64,000 nt of DNA from NCBI GenBank assembly GCA_035689345.1, contig DASSLR010000012.1, positions 1-64,000 of the forward strand. Direction: 5' to 3'. The notes beneath the pieces are model-generated. The model had not been told where the DNA came from. It was given only the letters and a program-made list of their open reading frames with translations, and searched no databases. A program made the position numbers and the translations under genes. Shown piece by piece: positions 35,221 through 42,259 of this stretch; the first letter of the stretch is position 1; each line of letters opens with the position of its first letter. The DNA is from CF-118 sp035689345 (GTDB lineage Bacteria; Chloroflexota; Dormibacteria; Dormibacterales; Dormibacteraceae).

Positions 35221-35709
35221 ATGAATGACGGAACGAGCACGGCGATCAAGCGGATAGTCGTCGGCCTTGACGGGTCCAGGGCATCAGGGGCCGCGTTGGG
35301 CTGGGCGATCGATTTGGCCAGGGGCATGGGCTCGGAGGTCATCGCCGTGCATGCCATCGACCTGCCGGCGCCCTATTCGCAGCCGTACGTCGCGCCGGTC
35401 AAGGTCAACGAGGAGTGGCGGCGAAGAGTGAGGGCCGAGTTCGAAGACGTGTGGTGTGCGCCATTGCGTGTAGCGGGAATCCGCCACCGGATGGTCATGG
35501 ACGACGGGCGGGCGGCATCCGTGATCAGGCGTGTCGCGAACAGCAACAGCGCCGACATCATCGTGGTCGGTCGCCGAGGTCGAAGCGAGTCCGCCGAGGT
35601 CATCCTGGGCAGCGTGAGTCACGACCTCGTACTTCGCTCGACCATCCCGGTGCTCGTGATCGAGCCGGAACCCGCTGCGCGTGGCAAGAGAAAGCATCGC
35701 GCGGCTTAG
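35221..35709 (+). CDS. Universal stress protein (single domain)
   Basis: A 162-residue UspA-fold protein. IKRIVVGLDGS begins the domain, and the nucleotide-binding loop is VGRRGRSESAEVILGSVSH, with the G-x2-G-x9-GS pattern intact. CAGGAGG precedes ATG 35221 by eight bases; any upstream in-frame sequence overlaps the divergent promoter. It is close in sequence to the universal stress gene at 37109 (both share DGRAASVI and a WR-rich middle), suggesting local duplication. Confidence 0.93.
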   Translation: MNDGTSTAIKRIVVGLDGSRASGAALGWAIDLARGMGSEVIAVHAIDLPAPYSQPYVAPVKVNEEWRRRVRAEFEDVWCAPLRVAGIRHRMVMDDGRAASVIRRVANSNSADIIVVGRRGRSESAEVILGSVSHDLVLRSTIPVLVIEPEPAARGKRKHRAA

Positions 35710-35729
35710 TGAGCGTCCCGAATCCGCAG

Positions 35730-35741
35730 GGCCATGTGGCC
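35730..35741 (+). promoter_or_regulatory. DosR-like palindrome and -10 for RNA candidate
   Basis: GGCCATGTGGCC with flanking G and C (extended arms CAGGGCC and GGCCCTG) lies 20 bases past a stop codon, where no protein gene follows on this strand. TAGGCT at 35766-35771 begins 25 positions after the site, giving a predicted start near 35779. Confidence 0.45.
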
Positions 35742-35778
35742 CTGGGACTGAGCCGAGAGCACCACTAGGCTGAAGCTA

Positions 35779-35906
35779 GTCCTCGAGGGGCTGAGTACGG
35801 TAGCCGGAAGGACACCGAACGTTGAGTAGGCGGAAGGCCGAAAAGGCTGGAGGCTGAAAAGCGAATAGGGAACCTGGAGGCACGGAAAGGTTCCTCGAGG
35901 CATTTT
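35779..35906 (+). ncRNA. Candidate structured small RNA
   Basis: About 128 bases with no gene, purine-rich and dense in short hairpins. The stem GTCCT (35779-35783) with AGGAC (35809-35813) encloses GGCT/AGCC. GCC-GAAAA-GGC follows at 35837-35847, then GCT-GAAA-AGC (GNRA loop) at 35853-35862. A 7-bp stem GGAACCT/AGGTTCC (35869-35894) is followed by a T-run at 35903-35906, resembling a terminator. A palindrome and -10 hexamer lie at the right distance upstream. No known RNA family is recognised. Function unknown; it could be a dormancy-induced regulatory RNA. Confidence 0.35.
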
Positions 35907-35935
35907 CACGTGGGAGAGGCGCCACCCGAGCGCGC

Positions 35936-36316
35936 CTACGAAGGTCCCGAGACCGGCCGGCGCCAGTGTCGGGAGGAAAGGATCACCACCAGGAAGGCGG
36001 CCACGTCAACGAGTCCCGTGGGCAGGTTGACCGCGACGGCGAACATCGCCTCAGGCGGTGAGTACCCGGGCCAGTTGAGCGCCACCAGCCCGAAGTAGAG
36101 GACACCGAGCGCGCCGGCGGCCCAACCTGTCACGCGCAGCCAGGCGAGGCTCTGCGCCCGCAAACCCAAACCCACGAGGAAGGCCGGTGCTGCGTACATC
36201 CCGGCGTAAGCGATGCCACCAGCGGCTCCCCCCGGGTTCGGGCTGAACGTCAACGCGATCGCGACGATCAGGTGTCCTGCCGCCAGCGCGATCGCGATCC
36301 AGGAGAGTCGCTTCAT
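35936..36316 (-). CDS. Four-helix membrane protein
   Basis: A 126-residue hydrophobic protein with about four membrane helices (near residues 4-24, 32-52, 58-80, 90-115). The loop before the last helix reads LNWPGYSPPEAMF. The family is not recognised. ATG 36316 starts right at the first helix. It follows the DinB gene by 10 bases and may be the last gene of a long minus-strand group. Confidence 0.75.
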   Translation of the reverse strand: MKRLSWIAIALAAGHLIVAIALTFSPNPGGAAGGIAYAGMYAAPAFLVGLGLRAQSLAWLRVTGWAAGALGVLYFGLVALNWPGYSPPEAMFAVAVNLPTGLVDVAAFLVVILSSRHWRRPVSGPS

Positions 36317-36326
36317 CAGTAGCGCG

Positions 36327-36842
36327 TCAAGGTGAAGCCGAGCGTTGAATGATGCCGCGCACGAAATCGGCCTGGGCCGCCTGCTCGAAGTTGTGGCCTG
36401 CGACGCTGACCAGCCTCACGCCGAGCGTCACGGGCGGGTCCCAGCGCTCGTCGACGACGCGGTCAAGGTCGGCATCGGTGACGGAGGCGACAAAGCTCAT
36501 CGCCTTCGCATGCTGGGCGTCGAAGTAGCCGCGGAGCAAGGCAGCGTCTCCAGTCACGGCGGCGACCTGCTCGGACGTGTGCCCATAGCCCACGTCCTCA
36601 TCGTCGAAAGGCAGGCGCCATCGCTTCGCCCATCCGCCGGACGTCCAGACCTGCGGCCACCCCGCCACCCGCGCGACGTGGTCGTCTTCGATCCGGCTCA
36701 GGTGCCAGACGAGCCACGCGATCGAGTTCGCGTCGCGATCCACGCGGTACGTCAGCTGCTCTGGGGTCAGGTCCTCCAGCGCTCCGTGCACCATGTCCGG
36801 GATCCTGCCAAACGCGTCGACCAGCAGCTCACTGGTTTTCAC
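36327..36842 (-). CDS. DinB-family (DUF664-like) protein
   Basis: A 171-residue four-helix-bundle protein of the DinB/mycothiol-transferase superfamily. The conserved metal-ligand histidines are represented by WLVWHLSRIEDDHVARVAGWP (first pair) and a C-terminal VAGHNFEQAAQADFVRG histidine. Members in actinobacteria use thiols such as mycothiol or bacillithiol. GTG 36842 is chosen because the frame upstream overlaps the DUF1918 gene. It is seven bases behind the DUF1918 stop. Confidence 0.85.
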   Translation of the reverse strand: MKTSELLVDAFGRIPDMVHGALEDLTPEQLTYRVDRDANSIAWLVWHLSRIEDDHVARVAGWPQVWTSGGWAKRWRLPFDDEDVGYGHTSEQVAAVTGDAALLRGYFDAQHAKAMSFVASVTDADLDRVVDERWDPPVTLGVRLVSVAGHNFEQAAQADFVRGIIQRSASP

Positions 36843-36849
36843 ACGGCGC

Positions 36850-37074
36850 CTACCTGGCGCCGGCCTTGCCTGCACCGCGCTTGCGCGCGCGCCGCACGAT
36901 GGTGCTGCTGCCGAAGCCGGGGAAGAACGTGCTCTTGTGTCCGTCTTCCCAGCTCACCAGGTAGTGCACCGAGTCACCGGTGCCGAGGACCTCGATGATC
37001 TCGCCCTCGCGCGCTGGTGTGCCGACCCGCCCCGACTCGACGACCAGACGATCTCCGATCTCTCCTGTTGCCAT
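36850..37074 (-). CDS. DUF1918-family protein
   Basis: A 74-residue DUF1918 protein, a small SH3-like barrel found mostly in actinobacteria. The first half has GDRLVVESGRVGTPAREGEIIEV, with the conserved GTP-R-G block, and then YLVSWEDGHKSTFFPG. A basic tail follows (RRARKRGAGKAG). The function is unknown. It lies between a universal stress gene and the DinB gene on the same strand, probably in one transcription unit. Confidence 0.9.
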   Translation of the reverse strand: MATGEIGDRLVVESGRVGTPAREGEIIEVLGTGDSVHYLVSWEDGHKSTFFPGFGSSTIVRRARKRGAGKAGAR

Positions 37075-37108
37075 CGCTCTGCACCTCCAGTTTCAACGGC
37101 CGCCGCTT

Positions 37109-37594
37109 CTAGCGGGCGGGCAGCGAGGAGATCACCAGCACCGGGCGCTTGCAGTGGAGCACGAGCTCGTGGCTGACGCTCCCGAGCAGCAACTCCGCAA
37201 CCTCACCCCGGCCGCGCCTCCCTGCGATGACCACGTCTGCGTTGGCCTGGTCCGCGGCCTCCATGATCACCGAGGCTGCGCGCCCGTCGGCGATCACTGT
37301 CCGGTACTTCACACCGGCATCCCTGAGCACCCGACACCAGTTCTCTTCGAACTCTTTCTGGATGTCGGCGCGCCACTGCTCGTCGAACTGCACCGGGATG
37401 GTGGGCGCCGCATAGCCGGTGTCGAAGTAAACCGCAGGCGCGATCGCGAACACGGCGACGATCTCCGATCCCATGCCCTTGGCCATGGTGATCGCCCAGC
37501 CCAGCGCGGCGGCGGCGTGCTCCGAGCCGTCGACGCCGACCACGATCCGCTTGATTCCGCCTCGCGATCCCTTCGGCTCCGCGGTGTCCTCCAT
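37109..37594 (-). CDS. Universal stress protein (single domain)
   Basis: A 161-residue UspA-fold protein. IKRIVVGVDGS opens the domain, and the nucleotide-binding loop AGRRGRGEVAELLLGSVSH is intact. It resembles the gene at 35221 over most of its length. ATG 37594 follows the OsmC-like gene by four bases, so it is expressed with it. DUF1918 follows downstream. Confidence 0.93.
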   Translation of the reverse strand: MEDTAEPKGSRGGIKRIVVGVDGSEHAAAALGWAITMAKGMGSEIVAVFAIAPAVYFDTGYAAPTIPVQFDEQWRADIQKEFEENWCRVLRDAGVKYRTVIADGRAASVIMEAADQANADVVIAGRRGRGEVAELLLGSVSHELVLHCKRPVLVISSLPAR

Positions 37595-37598
37595 GGGA

Positions 37599-38021
37599 TC
37601 AGCGGCCTTCAGCGGTGACCGCGGCAGGCTCGCTGAACGCGTATTTGAGCGTCGGCGGCTCCGTCAGCATCTTGCGTGCCGGGCACGCCACCATCGCCGC
37701 CTCCAGGAAACGATGGTCGCTGTCCGTGAGACCCGGCGGCGTTGAGATCGTCAGCTGAACGTGGTCGATGCGCCCGTTCTCGATGTCCCAGCTGAAGTCT
37801 GCCTCGACCGCGAAGGGCTCGAATGGCAGGCCCTCGTTGGACAGGTGCTTGACCCCCTCCTCGGCGGCACAGGCCGCCAGGCCCGCGACCATAAGCTCTG
37901 TCGGTGTCGGTCCCTCGTCTTCGCCTCCGATCGCGACCGGCTCGTCCGAGACGAGGCGATACCCGCGGATCTGAATGTCGAAAGACTCGCCGTACCTGTG
38001 CTTCACCGTGATTCTGGCCAT
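37599..38021 (-). CDS. OsmC-family protein 2
   Basis: A 140-residue OsmC-like protein. The two cysteines lie in AGLAACAAEEGVKHLS and AMVACPARKML, the family's usual places, so thiol-dependent peroxide reduction is possible. It leads the minus-strand group OsmC, universal stress protein, DUF1918, DinB, membrane protein. An 8/8 dormancy-type palindrome lies 36 bases upstream, shared with the divergent PfkB gene. Confidence 0.9.
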   Translation of the reverse strand: MARITVKHRYGESFDIQIRGYRLVSDEPVAIGGEDEGPTPTELMVAGLAACAAEEGVKHLSNEGLPFEPFAVEADFSWDIENGRIDHVQLTISTPPGLTDSDHRFLEAAMVACPARKMLTEPPTLKYAFSEPAAVTAEGR

Positions 38022-38057
38022 GGGTCAAGGGTGTGTCGCGGAGGCACCCCGCCGTAG

Positions 38058-38069
38058 GGCCGGTCGGCC
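38058..38069. promoter_or_regulatory. DosR-like palindrome, 8/8 match
   Basis: GGCCGGTCGGCC lies between divergent osmC-like and pfkB-like genes, 36 and 64 bases from their starts. A related GGCC-N6-GGCC repeat follows at 38087-38100. Confidence 0.5.
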
Positions 38070-38133
38070 TTGCCCGCGACGCCAATGGCCTCTACTGGCC
38101 TGGGTCGAGCGCCGCGAGACTCGGATTCGGGCC

Positions 38134-39117
38134 ATGGCACTCGATGTCTTGACGATCGGAGACCCGACCATCGATACGTCGATCAGGATCCACGACGCCC
38201 ACGTCGCGCTCCAGGTCCATCCGGAGCGGGCCGAGCTCCACATCGATTACGCGGACAAGATCCCGGTCGACGAGATGTACCGCTCAACCGGGGGAAACTG
38301 CGTGAACGCGGCGCGGGCGGCGCGGCGGCTGGGCCTGGACGTCGCGGTCTATGGCGTCACCGGCGACGATCTCGACGGCCGCTGGATCCGGCAGGAGCTT
38401 GCCCACGCCCGAGTCGACACGTCGCTGATGGCCGTGGACAGGAAGCGCTCGACCAACGCGAGCATCGCGCTGATCTTTCGCGGCGAGCGGACTCTATTCG
38501 TCTGGCATCAACCGCGCCATTACCACCTGCCCGTCCTTCCCGAGACGGCCTGGATCTACGCGACATCGGTGGGCCCGCTGGGCCCCGCAATCTCCGACCT
38601 GCACTCAGCTCTGCTGCGCGCATTGCGCCACCAGCCGGCGGCTCGGCTGGCCTTCAGCCCTGGCACGCATCAGCTGCGGATGGGTGCGAAGGCCATCGCG
38701 CCGATGCTCTGCGCGACCGAGCTCTTGCTCTTGAATCGCGAGGAGGCTGAGGAGCTGACATGCCGCCCGAAAGCGGAGCCAAGAGAGCTGCTCCAAAGGC
38801 TGCACGCCCTAGGGCCCCGCAAGGTCGTCATGACCGACGGCATCCGCGGGTCTTACGGCTATGACGGTGAGCGGTATCTCAGGACCGGAGTTCTGAAGAT
38901 GCCGGTCGTCGACCGCACCGGGGCGGGCGACTCGTACGGCGCCACGGTCATGACAGCGCTGCACCTCGGCCTGGACCTGGGCACCGCGATGGCCTGGGGG
39001 ACGGCTCAGGCGGCGTTCGTGGTGAGCGCGCTGGGTGCCGCGCCCGGGCTTGTGGACAGGCGACGCTTACAGGCCGTTGTGGGCGAGCACCCAGGCCTGG
39101 TCGCGAAGGCTTTTTGA
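38134..39117 (+). CDS. PfkB-family carbohydrate kinase
   Basis: A 327-residue ribokinase/PfkB-type sugar kinase. The N-terminal motif is GGNCVNAARAARRLG (near residues 53-67) and the C-terminal anion-hole and catalytic motif is DRTGAGDSYGA with the base Asp. Substrate could be a sugar, sugar phosphate or nucleoside. PfkB (Rv2029c) is a dormancy-regulon gene in M. tuberculosis; orthology is not shown here. ATG 38134 fits the first beta strand. Confidence 0.92.
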   Translation: MALDVLTIGDPTIDTSIRIHDAHVALQVHPERAELHIDYADKIPVDEMYRSTGGNCVNAARAARRLGLDVAVYGVTGDDLDGRWIRQELAHARVDTSLMAVDRKRSTNASIALIFRGERTLFVWHQPRHYHLPVLPETAWIYATSVGPLGPAISDLHSALLRALRHQPAARLAFSPGTHQLRMGAKAIAPMLCATELLLLNREEAEELTCRPKAEPRELLQRLHALGPRKVVMTDGIRGSYGYDGERYLRTGVLKMPVVDRTGAGDSYGATVMTALHLGLDLGTAMAWGTAQAAFVVSALGAAPGLVDRRRLQAVVGEHPGLVAKAF

Positions 39118-39213
39118 GGCTTTGAACGGCGGTCCTCGGCGCGGGGCTCATCGATTCTTCCGCCGGAGTCCTCACGCGGTAACTGGCGGCCACGATGTGT
39201 CGTTATTACTGCT

Positions 39214-40389
39214 GTGAAAGCAGTCGGCCTGGCGGCGATGGTCCTGTTGATCGCCGCATGCGGATCAGTCTCGACAGCTGCGCACCCCTCGCCATCGCCA
39301 TCGACGCAGTTCTCACCCCAGCCATCTCCCAACCCTGACCTGCTCGTCGCGACGCTCGAGGCGAAGGGGACGGCGAACCCATGGACCTACAACACGGTCG
39401 TGATCACCGACCTGCGCGGCTCGGTCAAGGCTCAGGCGACCTTCGACCCGCTGCCCACGCCCGCGCTCGGCTGCATGGGAGCGATCCTTCCACCCATGGC
39501 GCACGTCGTCGGCAACAGGGTGTACTACGCCGACGGTCACGGCACCATCCGCACACTGGCGCCTGACGGCTCCACGGCGACCGTGGCCAGGCTCCCGCTG
39601 ACTTCCGCGCAGCAGATGCTTTCTTTCGCGATCAGCCCGGATGCCTCCAGGTTGCTGGGCGCCATCTTCACGGCGCCGGCCAATGCGTTCCCATGCGACG
39701 GTTCCCAACCAACCGGCAGCTATTCATATGCCGCGTACTCCGGGCCGGTCGGAGGTTCGATGCAGCTCGTTGCACACCAGACCTGGGCGAGCGTTCCTCA
39801 GGTGATGGCTTTCACCGGCTGGGACGCAGTCGGTCCGGTGGGCAGCTATCCGTCAGTGTGGGCGAGCCAGGGTGGTGGACCTGCATCGACGCTCGGCGTC
39901 AAGGCGCGAATCGATCCTGTAACCCTGCGAGCGACTGAGCTCGGCAGTTCAGGTTCATGCCTCGTCTGGGACTCCAACGCGACCGGGTCGTACGTGTGCG
40001 AGGTCGTGCCGGCGACGCTCGACGCGCAGCAGAAGGTTCAGACGCGCATCAGCGTGCGCGCGCCGGACGGTCACGAGGATTGGGGCTTCACCGTCACGGA
40101 CGAGAACGAGGCCAGCCGTCCGTTCCTGTCGCCCGGCGGTGAGCACGTCGTGGTGTGCTGCAGCTTCGATCCCCAGAGCGAATTCGTGTATGCGCGAGAC
40201 GGCGGCCACAGGCTGCTGGCGGGCCGCTTTTCCGCCGACGGCTGGCTCGATGCGAACGCCGTCTACGGCTGGACCGACGCCACTAACGAAAACCCCCACG
40301 GAGTGGTTGCGTACGTTGCGCTCAACGCTCCCGACACGATCGTGCGCCTCGGGCTTTCAGGCCAGGTCGTGGGTTCGCTGTCGGCCTGA
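39214..40389 (+). CDS. Secreted lipoprotein, probable beta-propeller
   Basis: A 391-residue lipoprotein. The signal peptide ends with LLIAAC (Cys16), followed by a Ser/Pro-rich linker. The remainder is beta-rich with repeated short segments (HGTIRTLAPDGS, PDGHEDWGF, DGGHRLLAG) that suggest WD/YVTN-like blades. No enzyme motif is visible. Six or more cysteines outside the lipobox may form disulfides. GTG 39214 fits the signal peptide. It belongs to the window's set of SPSP-linker lipoproteins. Confidence 0.75.
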   Translation: MKAVGLAAMVLLIAACGSVSTAAHPSPSPSTQFSPQPSPNPDLLVATLEAKGTANPWTYNTVVITDLRGSVKAQATFDPLPTPALGCMGAILPPMAHVVGNRVYYADGHGTIRTLAPDGSTATVARLPLTSAQQMLSFAISPDASRLLGAIFTAPANAFPCDGSQPTGSYSYAAYSGPVGGSMQLVAHQTWASVPQVMAFTGWDAVGPVGSYPSVWASQGGGPASTLGVKARIDPVTLRATELGSSGSCLVWDSNATGSYVCEVVPATLDAQQKVQTRISVRAPDGHEDWGFTVTDENEASRPFLSPGGEHVVVCCSFDPQSEFVYARDGGHRLLAGRFSADGWLDANAVYGWTDATNENPHGVVAYVALNAPDTIVRLGLSGQVVGSLSA

Positions 40390-40401
40390 TCCTGCGCGAC
40401 G

Positions 40402-41007
40402 TCAGGCGAGGAACTCCCACAGTGATCCGGCCAGGAACACGGGCACGGCCAGTGCGTAGACGTACCCAGCGTCCTTGAGCGCCAGGGTCGGAACGCGCAG
40501 GCCGAGGATCGAGGGTAACGAGCGGTCGGCCCGGACTCGCCAGGCCGCCAGCCCCACGTACACGCCGGCGCCCATCGTCAGCACGTAGCCGATGAGCTGC
40601 AGCACGACCGTCACGAGGTAGTAGACGGCGCTCGAGGGCGATGCCAGGCGGCTCACGTGGTTTCGGTCGATCGAGACGACGCCGCCCACCCACCCGCGGT
40701 ACGCGGCGATCGGAAACGGCCCGACGACAGACAGGCCGGTCACCGACGTAGGGATCGCACCCAGAACGAGGTTCGATCCGAAATCGAGCAGCGCAGCCTG
40801 CAGGCGATCGCCGTGGTTGTACGCGATGGTGATCGGGCTCGCCTGCCCGCCAGCCACCACCGCGTCGCGCTGCTCGAGCGCGACCGGCCATCCCGCCGAG
40901 GCAAGTCCGATTCCCAGGCCGACGAAGAGGAGGTAGGTCGCCGCGGACGCGAGGATCGGCCCGCGCGCGCGGCGAAGGGCGAGCCGAACGCGACGCAGGA
41001 AGCCCAT
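40402..41007 (-). CDS. SpoIIM-like/stage II sporulation M family membrane protein
   Basis: A 201-residue membrane protein. A basic N-terminus is followed by a first helix (ILASAATYLLFVGLGIGLAS). Further helices are near residues 75-95, 120-150 and 175-200. The overall pattern, with IAYNHGDRLQAALLDFGSNLVLG before the second helix, resembles the SpoIIM/DUF95 family, also found in non-sporulating bacteria. ATG 41007 is preferred to GTG 41028 since the basic start fits better. Family call is moderate. Confidence 0.65.
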   Translation of the reverse strand: MGFLRRVRLALRRARGPILASAATYLLFVGLGIGLASAGWPVALEQRDAVVAGGQASPITIAYNHGDRLQAALLDFGSNLVLGAIPTSVTGLSVVGPFPIAAYRGWVGGVVSIDRNHVSRLASPSSAVYYLVTVVLQLIGYVLTMGAGVYVGLAAWRVRADRSLPSILGLRVPTLALKDAGYVYALAVPVFLAGSLWEFLA

Positions 41008-41048
41008 TGTCTCTCGCCAAAGTCGCACCCGGTCGATGTCGCCCGTAG

Positions 41049-41060
41049 TGCCTTCCGGCC
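41049..41060. promoter_or_regulatory. DosR-like palindrome, 7/8 match
   Basis: TGCCTTCCGGCC lies 77 bases before the BON gene and 41 before the divergent membrane protein. Its inner GCCTTCCGGC repeats that of the site between the WS/DGAT genes at 16615. Confidence 0.35.
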
Positions 41061-41137
41061 CGCGTCTTCGGGGCCGGCCGCCGGTTGGCCCCCCGCCGCG
41101 CTCGCGTCAGAGTGGACACAGGAAGGAGGTTGGCAAA

Positions 41138-41716
41138 ATGGCCGACAGAGTCAGGACCGGCGCCGCGCCGCGCGCCGACGCTCGGTGGTGGTTGGGAGCC
41201 GCAGCGGTCGCGGCCGCGGCGGCCGCCACGGTTTACTGGTTCGATCCCGCGAGTGGCCGGTCACGGCGCGCTCGTACCGCGCAACAGGTCGGGCACGTGG
41301 CCAGGGCGGCCCGAGCTCGAATGGCGCGCGAGATTCACTACCTGTGCACGACCGCAAGCGGCAAGGCCTTGCACCACATCGCGGGTGACAAGCCCGTCGC
41401 ACTCGAGGGTCGCGCCCTGCTCGATCGCGTCGAAAGCGAGCTGTTCACCGATCCGGCCATCCCGCACGGTGCTCTCAACTTCGACGTCGAGGGCACGACC
41501 GTAGTGCTTCGCGGCCAGCTGCCGTCACAGGCCGATATCGATCGGGTCAAGGGCGCGGTGAAGAAAGTGCGTGGCGTCGCAAAGGTCAGGAGCTTCCTGC
41601 ACCTTCCGGGCATGCCGGCGCCCAACAAGGTGTCGGCCTTGCTGGCGGGAACCGCCGCCACCCGGCAGGACGGATGGCCCGAGGAGCCGCCGCCCGACGT
41701 CGACTCGGAAGCCTGA
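41138..41716 (+). CDS. BON-domain membrane-anchored protein
   Basis: A 192-residue protein with a membrane helix near residues 16-32 and a BON domain at about residues 100-160, with the GTTVVLRGQLPSQADIDRVKGAVKKVRGV motif region. BON domains bind phospholipid surfaces and occur in stress-induced envelope proteins such as OsmY. The first 100 residues hold an Arg/Ala-rich helix. AAGGAGG lies eight bases before ATG 41138; upstream in-frame sequence is Arg/Pro-rich and unlikely. Confidence 0.87.
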   Translation: MADRVRTGAAPRADARWWLGAAAVAAAAAATVYWFDPASGRSRRARTAQQVGHVARAARARMAREIHYLCTTASGKALHHIAGDKPVALEGRALLDRVESELFTDPAIPHGALNFDVEGTTVVLRGQLPSQADIDRVKGAVKKVRGVAKVRSFLHLPGMPAPNKVSALLAGTAATRQDGWPEEPPPDVDSEA

Positions 41717-41719
41717 GGC

Positions 41720-42253
41720 TTAACCCAGGAAGACGCCGGGGACCGTCCACCCGGCGTTGAAGTGGCGGCCGCTCAGCTCCTCCACCTTCAGCGCCATCCA
41801 GTGCAGCTTCGAACCCGGCGCGTCGGGCTTCACCGCCAGCCGGCGCAGCTCGCGACTGGCCTCGTCCGTGGCCTCGGTGATGTCCTCCAGGCGCCCGAAC
41901 GCCATCACGCTCCAGCCTTCGAGCGTGTGCGGGTCGTACTCATCGACCTCGAAGCACGAGATCGAGCCAGGGCCGTGCTCGAGCTTGGCGCCCGGTGACG
42001 TGCGAAAGACGATCGCCGACTCCCCGACCGCGTAGTTGACGGGAAACAGATGCGGGCGGTCGTGCACGTTGATGACGACACGTCCCAAACGCTGAGTGCG
42101 CAGGCGACTCCAGCACTGCTCGGCGGAGAGAGCCAGCACATCGGGCGACGCGTAGACGGTGCGCGCCCGCCCAGGTGATTCCGATCCGGCTGCAGGTGAA
42201 TTGCCCATCACGAAGCGAGTGTGGGCGGCATGCTGACCACGGATCACGGCCAT
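41720..42253 (-). CDS. PNPOx-fold (pyridoxamine oxidase-like) protein
   Basis: A 177-residue split-barrel flavoprotein-like sequence. The conserved segment starts near residue 42 (LSAEQCWSRLRTQRLGRVVI) and includes DRPHLFPVNYAVGE and WSVMAFGRLEDITE. This matches the Rv3369/pyridoxamine 5'-phosphate oxidase-like group with a nitroreductase-like or F420 role unknown. ATG 42253 is six bases after the P-type ATPase stop, so it is co-transcribed; ATG 42208 is an alternative. Similar proteins accompany mycobacterial dormancy genes. Confidence 0.85.
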   Translation of the reverse strand: MAVIRGQHAAHTRFVMGNSPAAGSESPGRARTVYASPDVLALSAEQCWSRLRTQRLGRVVINVHDRPHLFPVNYAVGESAIVFRTSPGAKLEHGPGSISCFEVDEYDPHTLEGWSVMAFGRLEDITEATDEASRELRRLAVKPDAPGSKLHWMALKVEELSGRHFNAGWTVPGVFLG

Positions 42254-42259
42254 TGGGCC

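Noticed and set aside
35727..35744. CAGGGCCATGTGGCCCTG as a terminator of the universal stress protein gene
   Set aside because: The loop is minimal and there is no T-run. It fits the regulatory palindrome and has a -10 hexamer at the common spacing, so a promoter element is the better reading, though a dual role is possible.
35706..35909. A 67-codon minus-strand open frame in the gap
   Set aside because: No ribosome-binding site or family features; the region is better explained as regulatory DNA plus a structured RNA on the plus strand.
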